Shown here: piece after piece, positions 48,521 through 57,864 of the stretch | How positions within the stretch are numbered: position 1 is the stretch's first letter | How the letters are laid out: each line of letters opens with the position of its first letter | Assembly: GCF_005876985.1 (NCBI RefSeq) | Contig: NZ_VAHD01000001.1 | Location: forward strand, 1,054,001-1,118,000 | DNA: 64,000 nucleotides | Source of the DNA: Rhodoferax bucti | GTDB taxonomy: Bacteria > Pseudomonadota > Gammaproteobacteria > Burkholderiales > Burkholderiaceae_C | Direction of reading: 5' to 3' | Position numbers and translations under genes: made by a program | The notes under the pieces: model-generated | The model's database searches: none | What the model was told of the DNA's origin: nothing | The model's input: only the letters and a program-made list of their open reading frames with translations

Positions 48521-49689
48521 AAAAGTATTTTTCCCTTCCTTCCCTGATGGCGCAGGCTTTGTTGCTGGTCATCGTGCTGATGTGGGTCCTGCCCACCTTC
48601 GGCTTGCTGGTGTCGAGCTTCCGCGAGAAAACCCAACTGGTGTCCAGTGGCTGGTGGACGGCCTTGTCTACCCAGACGCGTGCAGACATGCGTCGCACCG
48701 CCGGTGTCCAAAGTCTGGTGAAAGAAGGCGACCGCTATGTCATCAGCGGCCGCCTGTTTGCCGAAGGCGGTGGCATCAAGATCAAGCAGTTCTCGCTCAA
48801 ATCGTCCAACCCCAAAGAGTTTGCCGTGGGCACCTCCGTGCAAGTGGAGGACGGCCAGATTTTTGATGAGGAAGACGGCCAACCTGATGGCACCTTGAGC
48901 GTGCAGGCCGATGGCAGCTACCGCTTGGAGCTGAGCCAGCCCTATGACAAAGACCGGGGTGTGCGCGTGTTTTATGTGGCCGAGTCCCCACCGGTCTTCA
49001 TGACGCAAAACTATGAAAAAGTGATTGCGGGTGAGGGCGTGGGCCAAGCCTTTTTGAATACCTTCAAGGTCACCATTCCGGCTACTTTCATCCCGATTCT
49101 GATCGCGGCATTTGCGGCCTACGCGTTCAGTTGGATGGAGTTTCCCGGGCGCAAGTTTCTGTTCATCGTGGTGGTGGGCTTGTTGGTGGTGCCGCTGCAG
49201 ATGTCGCTGATTCCCTTGCTGCGCCTGTACAACCAGGTGGGCGAGGCCTTTGGCACCGAGTCCAAAACCTACCTCGGCGTATGGCTGGCGCACTCGGCGT
49301 TCGGCTTGCCGCTGGCGATCTACCTGCTGCGCAACTACATCGCGTCTTTGCCGCGCGACATCATCGAGAGTGCGCGCATGGATGGCGCTTCGCATTTCCA
49401 GATCTTCACCGGCATCGTGTTGCCGCTGTCGGTGCCTGCGTTGGCCAGCTTTGCGATCTTCCAATTCCTGTGGGTGTGGAACGACTTTTTGATTGCCCTG
49501 GTCTTCCTCGGCAAGGCGCCGGACCAGGTGGTCCTCACCATCAAGCTCAACGACTTGCTCGGCTCCCGCGGCGAGAGTTGGGAAATCTTGACAGCCAGTG
49601 CCTTTGTGTCAATTGCCGTGCCTGTGGCAGTGTTCTTCTCGCTGCAGCGTTTCTTTGTGCGGGGTCTGCTCTCCGGCTCGGTCAAGTAA
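48517..49689 (+). CDS. aglG: alpha-glucoside ABC transporter permease AglG
   Basis: 390 residues. Six membrane helices with the EAA loop [20 protein letters not shown]. Between helices 1 and 2 lies a long periplasmic insert of about 150 residues ([20 protein letters not shown] and on), which is typical of AglG and absent from MalG-type permeases; it supports the agl assignment. Confidence 0.91.
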   Translation: MKKYFSLPSLMAQALLLVIVLMWVLPTFGLLVSSFREKTQLVSSGWWTALSTQTRADMRRTAGVQSLVKEGDRYVISGRLFAEGGGIKIKQFSLKSSNPKEFAVGTSVQVEDGQIFDEEDGQPDGTLSVQADGSYRLELSQPYDKDRGVRVFYVAESPPVFMTQNYEKVIAGEGVGQAFLNTFKVTIPATFIPILIAAFAAYAFSWMEFPGRKFLFIVVVGLLVVPLQMSLIPLLRLYNQVGEAFGTESKTYLGVWLAHSAFGLPLAIYLLRNYIASLPRDIIESARMDGASHFQIFTGIVLPLSVPALASFAIFQFLWVWNDFLIALVFLGKAPDQVVLTIKLNDLLGSRGESWEILTASAFVSIAVPVAVFFSLQRFFVRGLLSGSVK

Positions 49690-49761
49690 GGCCGCGTACG
49701 ATTCTTGCAAGGCGAATTTGCGTGAGCAGGTTCGCCGTTTTCTTTAAAGGGATATCCGATC

Positions 49762-51411
49762 ATGACGAAAGCATCCAACGACAACTGGTGGCGCGGTGGC
49801 GTCATCTACCAAATCTACCCCCGTAGTTTTGCGGACAGCAATGGCGATGGCATTGGTGATTTGAACGGCATCACCGCCAAGCTGGACTATGTGGCTGAGC
49901 TAGGCGCGGACGGCATTTGGCTGTCGCCCTTCTTCAAAAGCCCGATGAAAGACTTCGGCTACGACGTGAGCGACTACTGCGATGTCGATCCGATGTTTGG
50001 CACGATTGCCGATTTCAAGCAGTTGGTGGACCGCGCCCACGCGTTGGGCCTGAAGGTGATGATCGATCAGGTGCTCTCGCACAGCTCCGACCAGCACCCC
50101 TGGTTTGTAGAGAGCCGCTCCAGCCTCACCAACCCCAAGGCAGACTGGTATGTCTGGGCCGATGCCAAAAGCGATGGCACTCCCCCCAACAACTGGCTCT
50201 CTATTTTTGGCGGTAGCGCTTGGCAGTGGGACACCCGCCGTTGCCAGTACTACATGCACAACTTTTTGACCAGCCAGCCCGACCTCAACTTTCATAACCC
50301 CGAGGTGCAGGACGCACTCTTGGCCACGGTGAAGTTCTGGCTGGACTTGGGGGTGGACGGTTACCGCCTGGACACGGCCAACTTCTATTTCCACGATGCC
50401 CAGCTGCGCGACAACCCGCCCCGTGGCCGCCCTGATGGCGAAGACCCCGCGGTCAATGCCGTCAACCCCTACGGTTGGCAGTGGCACCAGCACGACAAGA
50501 GTCAGCCCGAAAACCTGGCCTTCTTGCGCCGCTTGCGCGCTTTGCTGGACGAATACCCCAACACCACCATGGTGGGTGAAATCGGGGATGACGATGGTTT
50601 GGCCCGCGTGGCCGAGTACACCAGCGGCGGCGACAAGCTGCACATGGCCTATTGCTTTGACTTGCTGGGCACGGCCCACAGTGCGGCCCACTTCCGTGGT
50701 TTTGTGAAGCGTTTTGAAGAGGTCGCGCCCGGCGGCTGGCCTTGCTGGGCACTTTCCAACCACGACGTGGTGCGCGTCGCCACCCGGTGGGGCAGCACGG
50801 CACCTACGGCGGTGCCAGCGCTTTTGCGTTTGGGAGCTGCATTGCAAATGTCTTTGCGCGGCTCCCCGTGCATTTACCAGGGCGACGAGTTGGGCTTGCC
50901 CGAGGCAGACATCGCGTTTGAAGATTTGCAAGACCCCTACGGCATCACCATGTGGCCCGAGTTCAAAGGACGCGATGGTTGCCGTACGCCCATGCCTTGG
51001 GTATCGCAGTCCGCAGACCTCGGCTTCTCCTCGGTACCTGCCGCAGCAAAGCCCTGGTTGCCGGTTGCGGCTACCCACGTGCCCCTGGCCGCGGATGTGC
51101 AGGAGCGCGACAGTGCATCCCTGTTGCACTTCTACCGCCAGTTGCTGCGCTGGCGCAAAACCCGCCCCAGCCTGTTGAGCGGCAGCTTGCAAGTGCTGGA
51201 GGCCCATCCTCAGGTGCTGGCCTATGTGCGCCAGTTTGAGGGGGAGACCACGCTGTGCGTCTTCAATTTCAGCGATGCTGCAGTGAGCTGGGCCATTCCG
51301 GCGGATTGGGCTCATCTCCAGCCCTTGCAGGGCAGCGGCTTGCCGCAGGCGTCAGTCCAAAACGGCACTTTGGCCTTGGCCGCATGGGGTGGGGCTTTCC
51401 TCGCTGCATAA
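49762..51411 (+). CDS. aglA: alpha-glucosidase, GH13 family, cytoplasmic
   Basis: 549 residues, no signal peptide. GH13 motifs: nucleophile Asp in DGYRLDTANF, acid/base Glu in MVGEIGDDD, and LSNHDVVR; the N-terminus WWRGGVIYQIYPRSFADSNG is the oligo-1,6-glucosidase/alpha-glucosidase (GH13_23-like) start. Hydrolyses the alpha-glucosides brought in by AglEFGK to glucose. Lies 72 nt after aglG in the same operon, behind AAAGGGAT. Confidence 0.93.
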   Translation: MTKASNDNWWRGGVIYQIYPRSFADSNGDGIGDLNGITAKLDYVAELGADGIWLSPFFKSPMKDFGYDVSDYCDVDPMFGTIADFKQLVDRAHALGLKVMIDQVLSHSSDQHPWFVESRSSLTNPKADWYVWADAKSDGTPPNNWLSIFGGSAWQWDTRRCQYYMHNFLTSQPDLNFHNPEVQDALLATVKFWLDLGVDGYRLDTANFYFHDAQLRDNPPRGRPDGEDPAVNAVNPYGWQWHQHDKSQPENLAFLRRLRALLDEYPNTTMVGEIGDDDGLARVAEYTSGGDKLHMAYCFDLLGTAHSAAHFRGFVKRFEEVAPGGWPCWALSNHDVVRVATRWGSTAPTAVPALLRLGAALQMSLRGSPCIYQGDELGLPEADIAFEDLQDPYGITMWPEFKGRDGCRTPMPWVSQSADLGFSSVPAAAKPWLPVAATHVPLAADVQERDSASLLHFYRQLLRWRKTRPSLLSGSLQVLEAHPQVLAYVRQFEGETTLCVFNFSDAAVSWAIPADWAHLQPLQGSGLPQASVQNGTLALAAWGGAFLAA

Positions 51412-51447
51412 GCTCCGGGCGGGGCGTCGCTGGGTTACAGTGAATCC

Positions 51448-52803
51448 ATGAGCACTGACGCACGCCCCCGCCTCAACACCATCGCCGGGCCGTTGCTCGG
51501 CGAATTTTTATTGGGCATGACCGTGGCCATGGGCGGCCTTTGGCTGGCCTCCCATGAGTCCGATGTGGCGGCCGGTGCGTTTGGCTTGGTGAACCAGATT
51601 CTGGAAACGCTCAATGTGGCTTTTCGCGTGCTGGCCATTGGTTTGGGTGTGATGGTCACCCAGTACCTGGGCGGCGCACAGCATGCCGCCTCCCGCCGGG
51701 CGGCTTTGTTGGCGCTGGGGGCGAGTACTTGGGTCGGTACCTTCGTGATGGTGGGGGTGGTGGCGGGTAACGACTTGGCGCTGGATTGGCTCAACGCGCC
51801 GCACGAAGTGGCGGCGCTGGCCGCCCCGTACCTGCAGTGGTTTGCGCCGGCGCTCTTGCTGGATGCCTACAACCTCAGCATGGCGGCGGTGCTGCGCGCG
51901 CACCTGTTTGCCAAAGACTCGCTGCGCATCATGATCGCCATGCACTCCACACACCTGGGGCTGGCCTTCATCATCATGCGCGGCTGGGGGGAGTGGAATG
52001 GCTTGGGCCTGGAAGGTTATGCCATCGCCATGTTGGTGAGCCGGGCGCTGGGGCTGGTGCTGCACCTGTGGTTCTGGCGGGTACGTATGCAACTGGTGCC
52101 TACGGCGCGCGATTGGTGGGCGGTGGGCTGGAAAGACTTTGGCCCCGTGTTGCGCGTGGGCCTGCCAGGTGCAGGGGTAGAAATTACCTACCGCGCTGCG
52201 TTCATGGTGTCTCTGGCGGCAACGGCCCGACTGGGGGTGACTGCTTTAGCCACCCATTCCTACACTTTGCAGTTGTTGAAATACGTGTTGCTGACCAGCA
52301 TGGCTATCGGTTGGGCCTGCGAAATCATGGTGGGCCGCTTGATTGGTGCGGGCGACTTGCGGGTGGCCAACCGGCTGGTACGCAAGGCGGTGCGCAATGG
52401 CTTGCTGGCCTCAGGTTCTCTCGCCTTGTTGGCGGCGCTGGGGGCGCCGTGGCTGATGCGCGCATTTACCAAAGACCCTGCCGTTATCCACGCCGCGCAA
52501 ACGCTGCTGTGGTTGTCGCTGATTCTGGAGACAGGGCGTGTATTCAACCTCATTTTGAACGGCGCCCTGCGTGCTACAGGCGATGCGATTTTCCCGGCCA
52601 CCTCTGCCGTGGCATCGCTGGTGTTGGTGCTGGGTGTCGGCTCGTTCTGGCTGGGGCGCCTGTTTGGCTTGCCCGGCATCTGGATGGCCTACGCGATTGA
52701 TGAGTGGATTCGCGGGCTCATGCTGCTGGCCCGCTGGGTGTGGCGGGGTTGGTTGCCCAACGCGCGAGACAGCCGCCGCCGTCTGCGCGCCGGGGATTCT
52801 TAG
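51448..52803 (+). CDS. MATE family efflux transporter
   Basis: 451 residues, about 12 membrane helices in two bundles (LGEFLLGMTVAMGGLWLASH, AFRVLAIGLGVMVTQYLGGA, LRATGDAIFPATSAVASLV). Cation-coupled export of drugs or metabolites; substrate unknown. Follows aglA by 36 nt, perhaps in the same transcript. Convergent with the lactonase gene, with which it shares a 4-nt TTAG overlap. Confidence 0.88.
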   Translation: MSTDARPRLNTIAGPLLGEFLLGMTVAMGGLWLASHESDVAAGAFGLVNQILETLNVAFRVLAIGLGVMVTQYLGGAQHAASRRAALLALGASTWVGTFVMVGVVAGNDLALDWLNAPHEVAALAAPYLQWFAPALLLDAYNLSMAAVLRAHLFAKDSLRIMIAMHSTHLGLAFIIMRGWGEWNGLGLEGYAIAMLVSRALGLVLHLWFWRVRMQLVPTARDWWAVGWKDFGPVLRVGLPGAGVEITYRAAFMVSLAATARLGVTALATHSYTLQLLKYVLLTSMAIGWACEIMVGRLIGAGDLRVANRLVRKAVRNGLLASGSLALLAALGAPWLMRAFTKDPAVIHAAQTLLWLSLILETGRVFNLILNGALRATGDAIFPATSAVASLVLVLGVGSFWLGRLFGLPGIWMAYAIDEWIRGLMLLARWVWRGWLPNARDSRRRLRAGDS

Positions 52804-53696
52804 GCAGCCAGGGGGGCGCCGTACGCGCAGGCAGGCAAGCCCGTTGCGCCGGTGTGCAGGGTGAACACGCTGCCCGATGCCGGGTACAGGGCCAGTACAT
52901 CCTCACTCAAACCGGTGCGCGCGCTGGTCACTAGCATGGTGCGCATGTCCTCGCCCCCAAACGCGATGCTGGTGATTTGCAAAGCCGGCATGGGGATGGT
53001 TTGCAGGCATTCGCCCGCCACAGTGAACTGGCGTATGCACGCGCCGCCCCAAAAGGCAATCCACACGTGGCCTTCAGCGTCCAGGGTCATGCCGTCGGGG
53101 GTGCCTTCGGCATCGCTGAATACTCGCCACACGGTCTTGTTGCCCAGGCGGCCATCCGCGCCCAGCTCGTAGCGATACACGGTGTTGAGAAAGCTGTCGG
53201 TATGTAGCATCCACCGGGCGTCCGGCGCAATGGCCGGGCCGTTGGCAATGTAGATGCCGGTTTCCACCACCTCGCAGCGTCCGTCTGTGTCCAGGCACGC
53301 CAACTGACCCTGCCGGCGGGATGGATCGTCGTTGTCCATGGACCCGGCCCAAATGCGTCCCTGGGCGTCGGCCTTGGCATCGTTGAGCCGCACCTCGGGT
53401 TTGTCTGCATGGGGCTGGGCCACAGGCTCCCAGCGCACATCCGGCTCCAGCCACAGGCGAACGATGCCGCTCTGTAAGCCGGCCATGAAGCCGTCACCGT
53501 CTTTGCGCGGAATCAGCCAGCCCACGCGCTGGGGCATCTTCCAGCTTTGGCGGCGGTCGGTGGCGGGTGTCCAGGCATGCACGGCGCAACCATGGATGTC
53601 TACAAAGAAAAAGCGCTGGCTGGTGGCATGCCACAAGGGCCCTTCGCCCAGTTGCAATTCCGCGGGCCAGATGGCGGTGGGAGGAGTGGGGTTCAT
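52800..53696 (-). CDS. SMP-30/gluconolactonase-type sugar lactonase
   Basis: 298 residues from the ATG at 53696, which overlaps the SDR stop (TGATG); an ATG three codons earlier is possible. Six-bladed propeller with the metal ligands Glu in GEGPLWHA, Asn in YIANGPAIAPD and Asp in GTPDGMTLD. Opens a sugar lactone; the context suggests galactono- or glucono-lactone made by the SDR enzyme encoded next to it. Confidence 0.9.
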   Translation of the reverse strand: MNPTPPTAIWPAELQLGEGPLWHATSQRFFFVDIHGCAVHAWTPATDRRQSWKMPQRVGWLIPRKDGDGFMAGLQSGIVRLWLEPDVRWEPVAQPHADKPEVRLNDAKADAQGRIWAGSMDNDDPSRRQGQLACLDTDGRCEVVETGIYIANGPAIAPDARWMLHTDSFLNTVYRYELGADGRLGNKTVWRVFSDAEGTPDGMTLDAEGHVWIAFWGGACIRQFTVAGECLQTIPMPALQITSIAFGGEDMRTMLVTSARTGLSEDVLALYPASGSVFTLHTGATGLPACAYGAPLAA

Positions 53697-54475
53697 CAGG
53701 TCCATCCGGCATCCACCACAAAGTCTTGCGCCGTCACCATGCCGCTGTCGGCAGCCGACAGGAACAGGGCCATATTCGCCACGTCCGCGCCCAGGATGCG
53801 GCCGGGCAGGCAGTGGTTTTCTTTCATGGCGCGCTCGCCGGCCTCATCGACCCACATCGTCAGCTGCTTGTCGGTCATGATCCACCCGGGGGTAAGAGTG
53901 TTGACGCGGATGTTGAACTCGCCCAGCTCGCGCGCCAGGCTGCGGGTCAGACCCACGGTGGCGGACTTGCAGGTGGCATAGACCGGGTAGCCCTTGCCCT
54001 TGATCTTCCAGCTGGTGGAGCCCAGGTTCACGATCGCGCCTCCGCCGGCGCGCTTCATGCCTTCGGCCACTGCTTGAGCGGCAAAAAAGTGGGGGCGCAA
54101 GTTGACGGACACGCGCCAGTCAAAGTCGTCAGCGGTCACCTCAGCCAGTTCGTGGCGCTGGTCGTTGGCCACGTTGTTGACCAGCACGGTGATGTCGCCA
54201 AACTTCGCTGCGGCGGTGGCAATGGCCGATTGCAGTGCCTGCACATCGGCCGCATCGCTTTGCAAAAACAGGGGCTCGGGGCCCAGTGCTTTGGCGGCGT
54301 CGATGACCTGCTGGGCGGCCTCGGCATTGCGGCCGGTGAAGGCCACGTGGGCCCCCTGGCGGGCAAAGGCAATCACGATGTCACCACCGATGCCGGAGCT
54401 GCCGCCCGTCACAAAGACGCTGCGTCCGCTCAAGCTCGGGTAGTGGGCGAAGTGGGAAAGGGTGTCCGGCTTCAT
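53696..54475 (-). CDS. SDR family oxidoreductase, probable sugar dehydrogenase
   Basis: 259 residues. The cofactor loop is TGGSSGIGG, the NNVAN strand follows, and the catalytic Ser is in NLGSTSW with YPVYATCK (Tyr-x3-Lys). Probably oxidises D-galactose or a related sugar to its lactone with NAD(P), by context (lactonase downstream, dgoK and dgoA nearby). The specific substrate is inference. Confidence 0.88.
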   Translation of the reverse strand: MKPDTLSHFAHYPSLSGRSVFVTGGSSGIGGDIVIAFARQGAHVAFTGRNAEAAQQVIDAAKALGPEPLFLQSDAADVQALQSAIATAAAKFGDITVLVNNVANDQRHELAEVTADDFDWRVSVNLRPHFFAAQAVAEGMKRAGGGAIVNLGSTSWKIKGKGYPVYATCKSATVGLTRSLARELGEFNIRVNTLTPGWIMTDKQLTMWVDEAGERAMKENHCLPGRILGADVANMALFLSAADSGMVTAQDFVVDAGWT

Positions 54476-54517
54476 GGGGCTCCAAGGGCTGAAGAATCGC
54501 CGGATTGTAAAACAAAG

Positions 54518-54542
54518 CGTTTATTTGTCATACAAATAAACG
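54518..54542. promoter_or_regulatory. FadR-type operator upstream of the SDR-lactonase genes
   Basis: Inverted repeat with perfect 11-nt arms CGTTTATTTGT and ACAAATAAACG around CAT. The core TTGT-CAT-ACAA matches the GTnnnAC pattern bound by FadR-subfamily GntR regulators. It lies 43 nt upstream of the SDR start. Confidence 0.75.
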
Positions 54543-54556
54543 TAGTGTTTACGCTG

Positions 54557-55291
54557 TCAACTGACGTCAGGCTGGATGGTCTGGCGGATCAGCTTGCGGG
54601 TGTCAGAGAGCATGCCCGCCATGCGGTGCAAGGCGTTTTGCGGTTCTTGCGCCTGAATGGCCTCAAATACCTTGCGGTGATCGGGCAGGGCCTGGTTGAA
54701 GTTGTCCGAGGTGCGGGCTGTCACGCCGAGCAAGGACTCGAGTGCGCTGCCAATGATGGCGGCCAGGGGCATCAGCAAGGGGTTGTTGGTGGCTTTGAGC
54801 ACGGCGGTGTGAAAGCCCAGGTCGGCCTGCACCCACTCGGTGATGTTGCTGGCGGCCTCCATGGCATGCAAGGCCGAGGCAATGGCCTCCAGTTGCTCGG
54901 ACGTGCGGCTGGTGGCAGCCAGTGCTGCGGCAGAGGGCTCAATGATCTCGCGCAATTCGGTGAGGTGGCGCAAAAATTCGGCGTCCACCCCGGTGGCGCA
55001 GCGCCAGGCCAAAATATCCGGGTCCAGCAAATTCCAGTGGTCGCGGCTGCGCACCCGGGTGCCAATGCGGGGGCGGGCCTCCAGCAGGCCTTTGGCGGCC
55101 AGTACCTTCACCGCTTCGCGCAGTGCCGTGCGGCTCACGGCCAGTTCCTGGCACAGCAACTCCTCATTGGGGAGCACACTACCGGCGGCGTAGGTGCCGC
55201 CCACCACGCGGTGTCCTAGTTGCTGGACAACCAGGCCATGCAGCTTGCGGCCGGTGTAGGTGGCTCCCTGGCGGGGTGTTTGTGCGCTCAT
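54557..55291 (-). CDS. GntR/FadR-family transcriptional regulator (DgoR-like)
   Basis: 244 residues. Winged helix at the N-terminus (GTYAAGSVLPNEELLCQELA, VSRTALREAVKVLAAKGLLE, RIGTRV), then an all-helical FadR-type effector domain with metal-binding His residues (DLGFHTAVLKATNNP, LPDHRKVFEAIQ). Divergent from dgoK, so most likely the galactonate-responsive repressor of both flanking units. Its own gene lies between two candidate operators. Confidence 0.9.
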   Translation of the reverse strand: MSAQTPRQGATYTGRKLHGLVVQQLGHRVVGGTYAAGSVLPNEELLCQELAVSRTALREAVKVLAAKGLLEARPRIGTRVRSRDHWNLLDPDILAWRCATGVDAEFLRHLTELREIIEPSAAALAATSRTSEQLEAIASALHAMEAASNITEWVQADLGFHTAVLKATNNPLLMPLAAIIGSALESLLGVTARTSDNFNQALPDHRKVFEAIQAQEPQNALHRMAGMLSDTRKLIRQTIQPDVS

Positions 55292-55321
55292 GGATGGTGT
55301 GCAGAGGGGTGAAAATGGAGG

Positions 55322-55340
55322 TTAATCATCATATGTTTAA
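55322..55340. promoter_or_regulatory. inverted repeat in the regulator-dgoK divergent region
   Basis: TTAATCAT and ATGTTTAA around CAT: 8-nt arms with one mismatch. Same 3-nt centre as the operator at 54518 but different arms. It lies between the regulator start (55291) and dgoK (55372). Confidence 0.5.
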
Positions 55341-55371
55341 ATCGGGCCTCACACCATTGGATTGATTCACC

Positions 55372-56304
55372 ATGTCTTTGAATTCGACTACCCGCATTGT
55401 CGGGGTGGATTGGGGTACCACCCATCGCCGCGCCTATAGCCTCACTCCGCAAGGCGACTGCCTGCAAGAAATGCACGACAGCGATGGCGCACTCGCCTGC
55501 AAGGGGCGGTTCCCGCAGGCCCTCACGTCGGCGCTGGAGGTGCTGGGCACCCCTTCGCCGGCATTGGTTATTGCGTCCGGCATGGTGGGCAGTGCCTTGG
55601 GCTGGCATGAGGTGCCCTATGTGGATGCCTCGGTGCCTCTGACGGCGCTTGCCGCCCACGCCTACCGGGTGCCGGATGCCAACGGCGCAGCCCCTGTGCT
55701 GCTGCTGCCGGGCTATTGCGTGCGCAATGCCGTCGGCCTGCCGGATGTGATGCGGGGGGAAGAAACCCAGTTGTTGGGCGCTTGCGCACAAGGCCAGCAC
55801 TCCGGATGGTTTGTCTTGCCCGGCACCCATAGCAAGTGGGTGCTGCTGGAGGAGGGGCGGGTGCTGCAACTGCGCACTTACATGACGGGCGAGTTGTTTG
55901 ACCTGCTGCGCAAACACGGCACGCTGGCTGCAGCGGCTGCTAGTGCAGGCAACGAACCTGATTGGAGCGATGCGGCCTTTGCGGAAGGTGTGCAGGCGGC
56001 AGGCGGCCATGCCCTGAGCCATGTGCTGTTCAGCGCCCGTGCCCGCGTGGTGGCCAAAGACATGCCGGCCGGGCACACCACGTCTTACCTGAGCGGCTTG
56101 TTGATCGGCACGGAGTTGAAAGACGTGCTGGGTAGCGGGCCGGGAGGCTCTCCGGCAGCGTTCCGCCTGATTGGGTCGCCCCAGTTGGCAGCGCTGTACC
56201 AAAAGGCTGCGTTGCAACTCGGCACGAGCTTTGACATTCTGGATGCACGCCAGGCCTTTTTGGCGGCCGTGCAGCATATTCATTCCCACTGGAGCACCTC
56301 ATGA
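55372..56304 (+). CDS. dgoK: 2-dehydro-3-deoxygalactonokinase
   Basis: 310 residues; phosphorylates 2-keto-3-deoxygalactonate. Signatures: VGVDWGTTHRRAYSL at the start, ASGMVGSALGWHEVPY, LLPGYCVRNAVGLPDVMRGE, LPGTHSKWV. Stop overlaps dgoA by 4 nt (ATGA). The galactonate dehydratase that makes its substrate is not in this window. Confidence 0.94.
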   Translation: MSLNSTTRIVGVDWGTTHRRAYSLTPQGDCLQEMHDSDGALACKGRFPQALTSALEVLGTPSPALVIASGMVGSALGWHEVPYVDASVPLTALAAHAYRVPDANGAAPVLLLPGYCVRNAVGLPDVMRGEETQLLGACAQGQHSGWFVLPGTHSKWVLLEEGRVLQLRTYMTGELFDLLRKHGTLAAAAASAGNEPDWSDAAFAEGVQAAGGHALSHVLFSARARVVAKDMPAGHTTSYLSGLLIGTELKDVLGSGPGGSPAAFRLIGSPQLAALYQKAALQLGTSFDILDARQAFLAAVQHIHSHWSTS

Positions 56305-56942
56305 GCACGTCCCATCCTTTGCTGACTGCCGCGCGCAACCTGCCCTTGATCGCCATTCTGCGGGGCTTGGCGCCTGCCGAGGCCTTGGACGTGGGTCGGG
56401 CGCTGTATGCCGCAGGCTTTCGCACGTTGGAAGTGCCGTTGAATCGCCCGGGTGCTATCGAATGTATAGCTGCTCTCGCAGCTGGTATGCCCGCTGACAC
56501 CCTGATTGGTGGTGGAACCATGCTCACCGAGGCGCATGTGGAAGAGGTGCATGCCGCCGGTGGCCGCCTGCTGGTGTCGCCCAACTGCGACCCGGCGGTG
56601 ATTCGCCGTGCGGTGGCGCTGGGTATGCTGGCCGCCCCTGGTGTGGCGACGCCTACCGAGGCCTTTGCGGCTCTGCAAGCCGGCGCGCATGCGCTCAAGC
56701 TGTTTCCGGCCGAGTCGCTAGGGCATGGCGGCCTCAAAGCTTTGAAGTCGGTCGTGCCGGCGGGCACCGATTTGTGGCCCGTGGGTGGTATCACGCCCGA
56801 GAGCATCCCGGGTTGGGTGGCTGCAGGCGCGACAGGTTTCGGTATCGGCAGCCAGCTCTTCGCCCCTGGTGTCAGTGTCGCGCAGGTGGAAGAGCGGGCA
56901 AGGGCCTATGTGGCGGCGTGGGTTGCCGCGAAGAAGGCCTAG
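56301..56942 (+). CDS. dgoA: 2-dehydro-3-deoxy-6-phosphogalactonate aldolase
   Basis: 213 residues of the KDPG-aldolase fold; cleaves KDPGal to pyruvate and glyceraldehyde 3-phosphate. Catalytic Lys in ALKLFPAES, Glu in FRTLEVPLN, and the PVGGITPES strand. Residues around 51-66 (PGAIECIAALAAGMPA) are encoded by a dispersed repeat copy. Stop codons of this gene and rsmI interlock as CTAG (56939-56942). Confidence 0.93.
   Translation: MSTSHPLLTAARNLPLIAILRGLAPAEALDVGRALYAAGFRTLEVPLNRPGAIECIAALAAGMPADTLIGGGTMLTEAHVEEVHAAGGRLLVSPNCDPAVIRRAVALGMLAAPGVATPTEAFAALQAGAHALKLFPAESLGHGGLKALKSVVPAGTDLWPVGGITPESIPGWVAAGATGFGIGSQLFAPGVSVAQVEERARAYVAAWVAAKKA
56454..56499 (+). repeat. 46-nt two-stem dispersed repeat, copy G (inside dgoA)
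   Basis: GCTAT, 7 nt, ATAGC, TGCTCTCGC, 9 nt, GCCCGCTGACA. On the coding strand with GCT as an Ala codon. The first 26 nt fit the consensus well, the last 11 poorly. Confidence 0.6.
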
Positions 56943-57862
56943 TCTTCTGCCGAGGCCCCGCGCTTAAGCAGCAAAGCCCGCTCGTATAGCGCGTTGCGTG
57001 GCTCGCCGGTGATGTCGGCGGCTAGTTTGACGGCGGATTTGAGCGGCAGTTGCTCCAGCAGCAAATGCAGCACGCGGTCATCCTGGGTGGCTTCTTGCGT
57101 CACGGCAGGGTGAATCACCAGGGCGAATTCGCCGCGCAGGCGGTTGGCGTCCTGGGCCAGCCAGGCGGCAAATCCAGCCGCTTCCACGGTGGCAATTTCC
57201 TCAAACTGTTTGGTCAGCTCCCGCCCTACGGTGAGCTTGCGCTCGCCCAGCACGGCCAGAGCCTGTGCCAGTGCTTCCATGCGGTGGGGGGCCTCCAGCA
57301 ACACCACGGCGTGAGGCTGGGTGGCCAGTGCGGCAATTTGGTGCTGCCGCTCGGTGGCCTTGGACGACAAAAAGCCCCGGAATAAAAAGCCGCTATGGCT
57401 CTCGCCCGCATCCACCAGGCCTGCCGCTGACACGGCGGTCACCACACTGCTGGCACCCGGCAGCGGAATCACTGTCAAGCCCTGCGCCCGCACTTGCGCG
57501 ACCAGGCGGGCGCCTGGGTCGCTCACGCCTGGTGTGCCAGCATCGCTCACGTAGGCGATGCGTTGTCCTTCCCGCAGGCGTGCAATCACGGCCTGGGCGG
57601 CTTCAGTTTCGTTGTGTTGGTGCACCGCGAGCAGGGCCGAGCCGGGTTTGTCGATGCCGTAGGCGCGCAGCATTTGCTGCGTGTGGCGGGTGTCTTCGCA
57701 CGCGATGCCGTCGGCCAAGCCCAGCACATGCAGCGCCCGCAGGGTGATGTCCGCCAAGTTGCCTATGGGCGTGGCCACCACATACAAAGCACCTTGCGGA
57801 TAATGCTGCGCACCGGCCGCTTCTTTGGCGGCCTGGATGGCTGAAGAAAAAGACGCACTCAT
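56939..57862 (-). CDS. rsmI: 16S rRNA (cytidine(1402)-2'-O)-methyltransferase
   Basis: 307 residues from the ATG at 57862 (MSASFSSAIQAAKEAAG). Tetrapyrrole-methylase fold: LYVVATPIGNLADITLRALH, EDTRHTQQML, YVSDAGTPGVSDPG and LLEAPHRM. Methylates C1402 in the decoding centre. An ATG 18 nt upstream would overlap yraN. In E. coli rsmI also neighbours yraN-diaA-dolP, though there lpoA lies between. Confidence 0.95.
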   Translation of the reverse strand: MSASFSSAIQAAKEAAGAQHYPQGALYVVATPIGNLADITLRALHVLGLADGIACEDTRHTQQMLRAYGIDKPGSALLAVHQHNETEAAQAVIARLREGQRIAYVSDAGTPGVSDPGARLVAQVRAQGLTVIPLPGASSVVTAVSAAGLVDAGESHSGFLFRGFLSSKATERQHQIAALATQPHAVVLLEAPHRMEALAQALAVLGERKLTVGRELTKQFEEIATVEAAGFAAWLAQDANRLRGEFALVIHPAVTQEATQDDRVLHLLLEQLPLKSAVKLAADITGEPRNALYERALLLKRGASAED

Positions 57863-57864
57863 AT

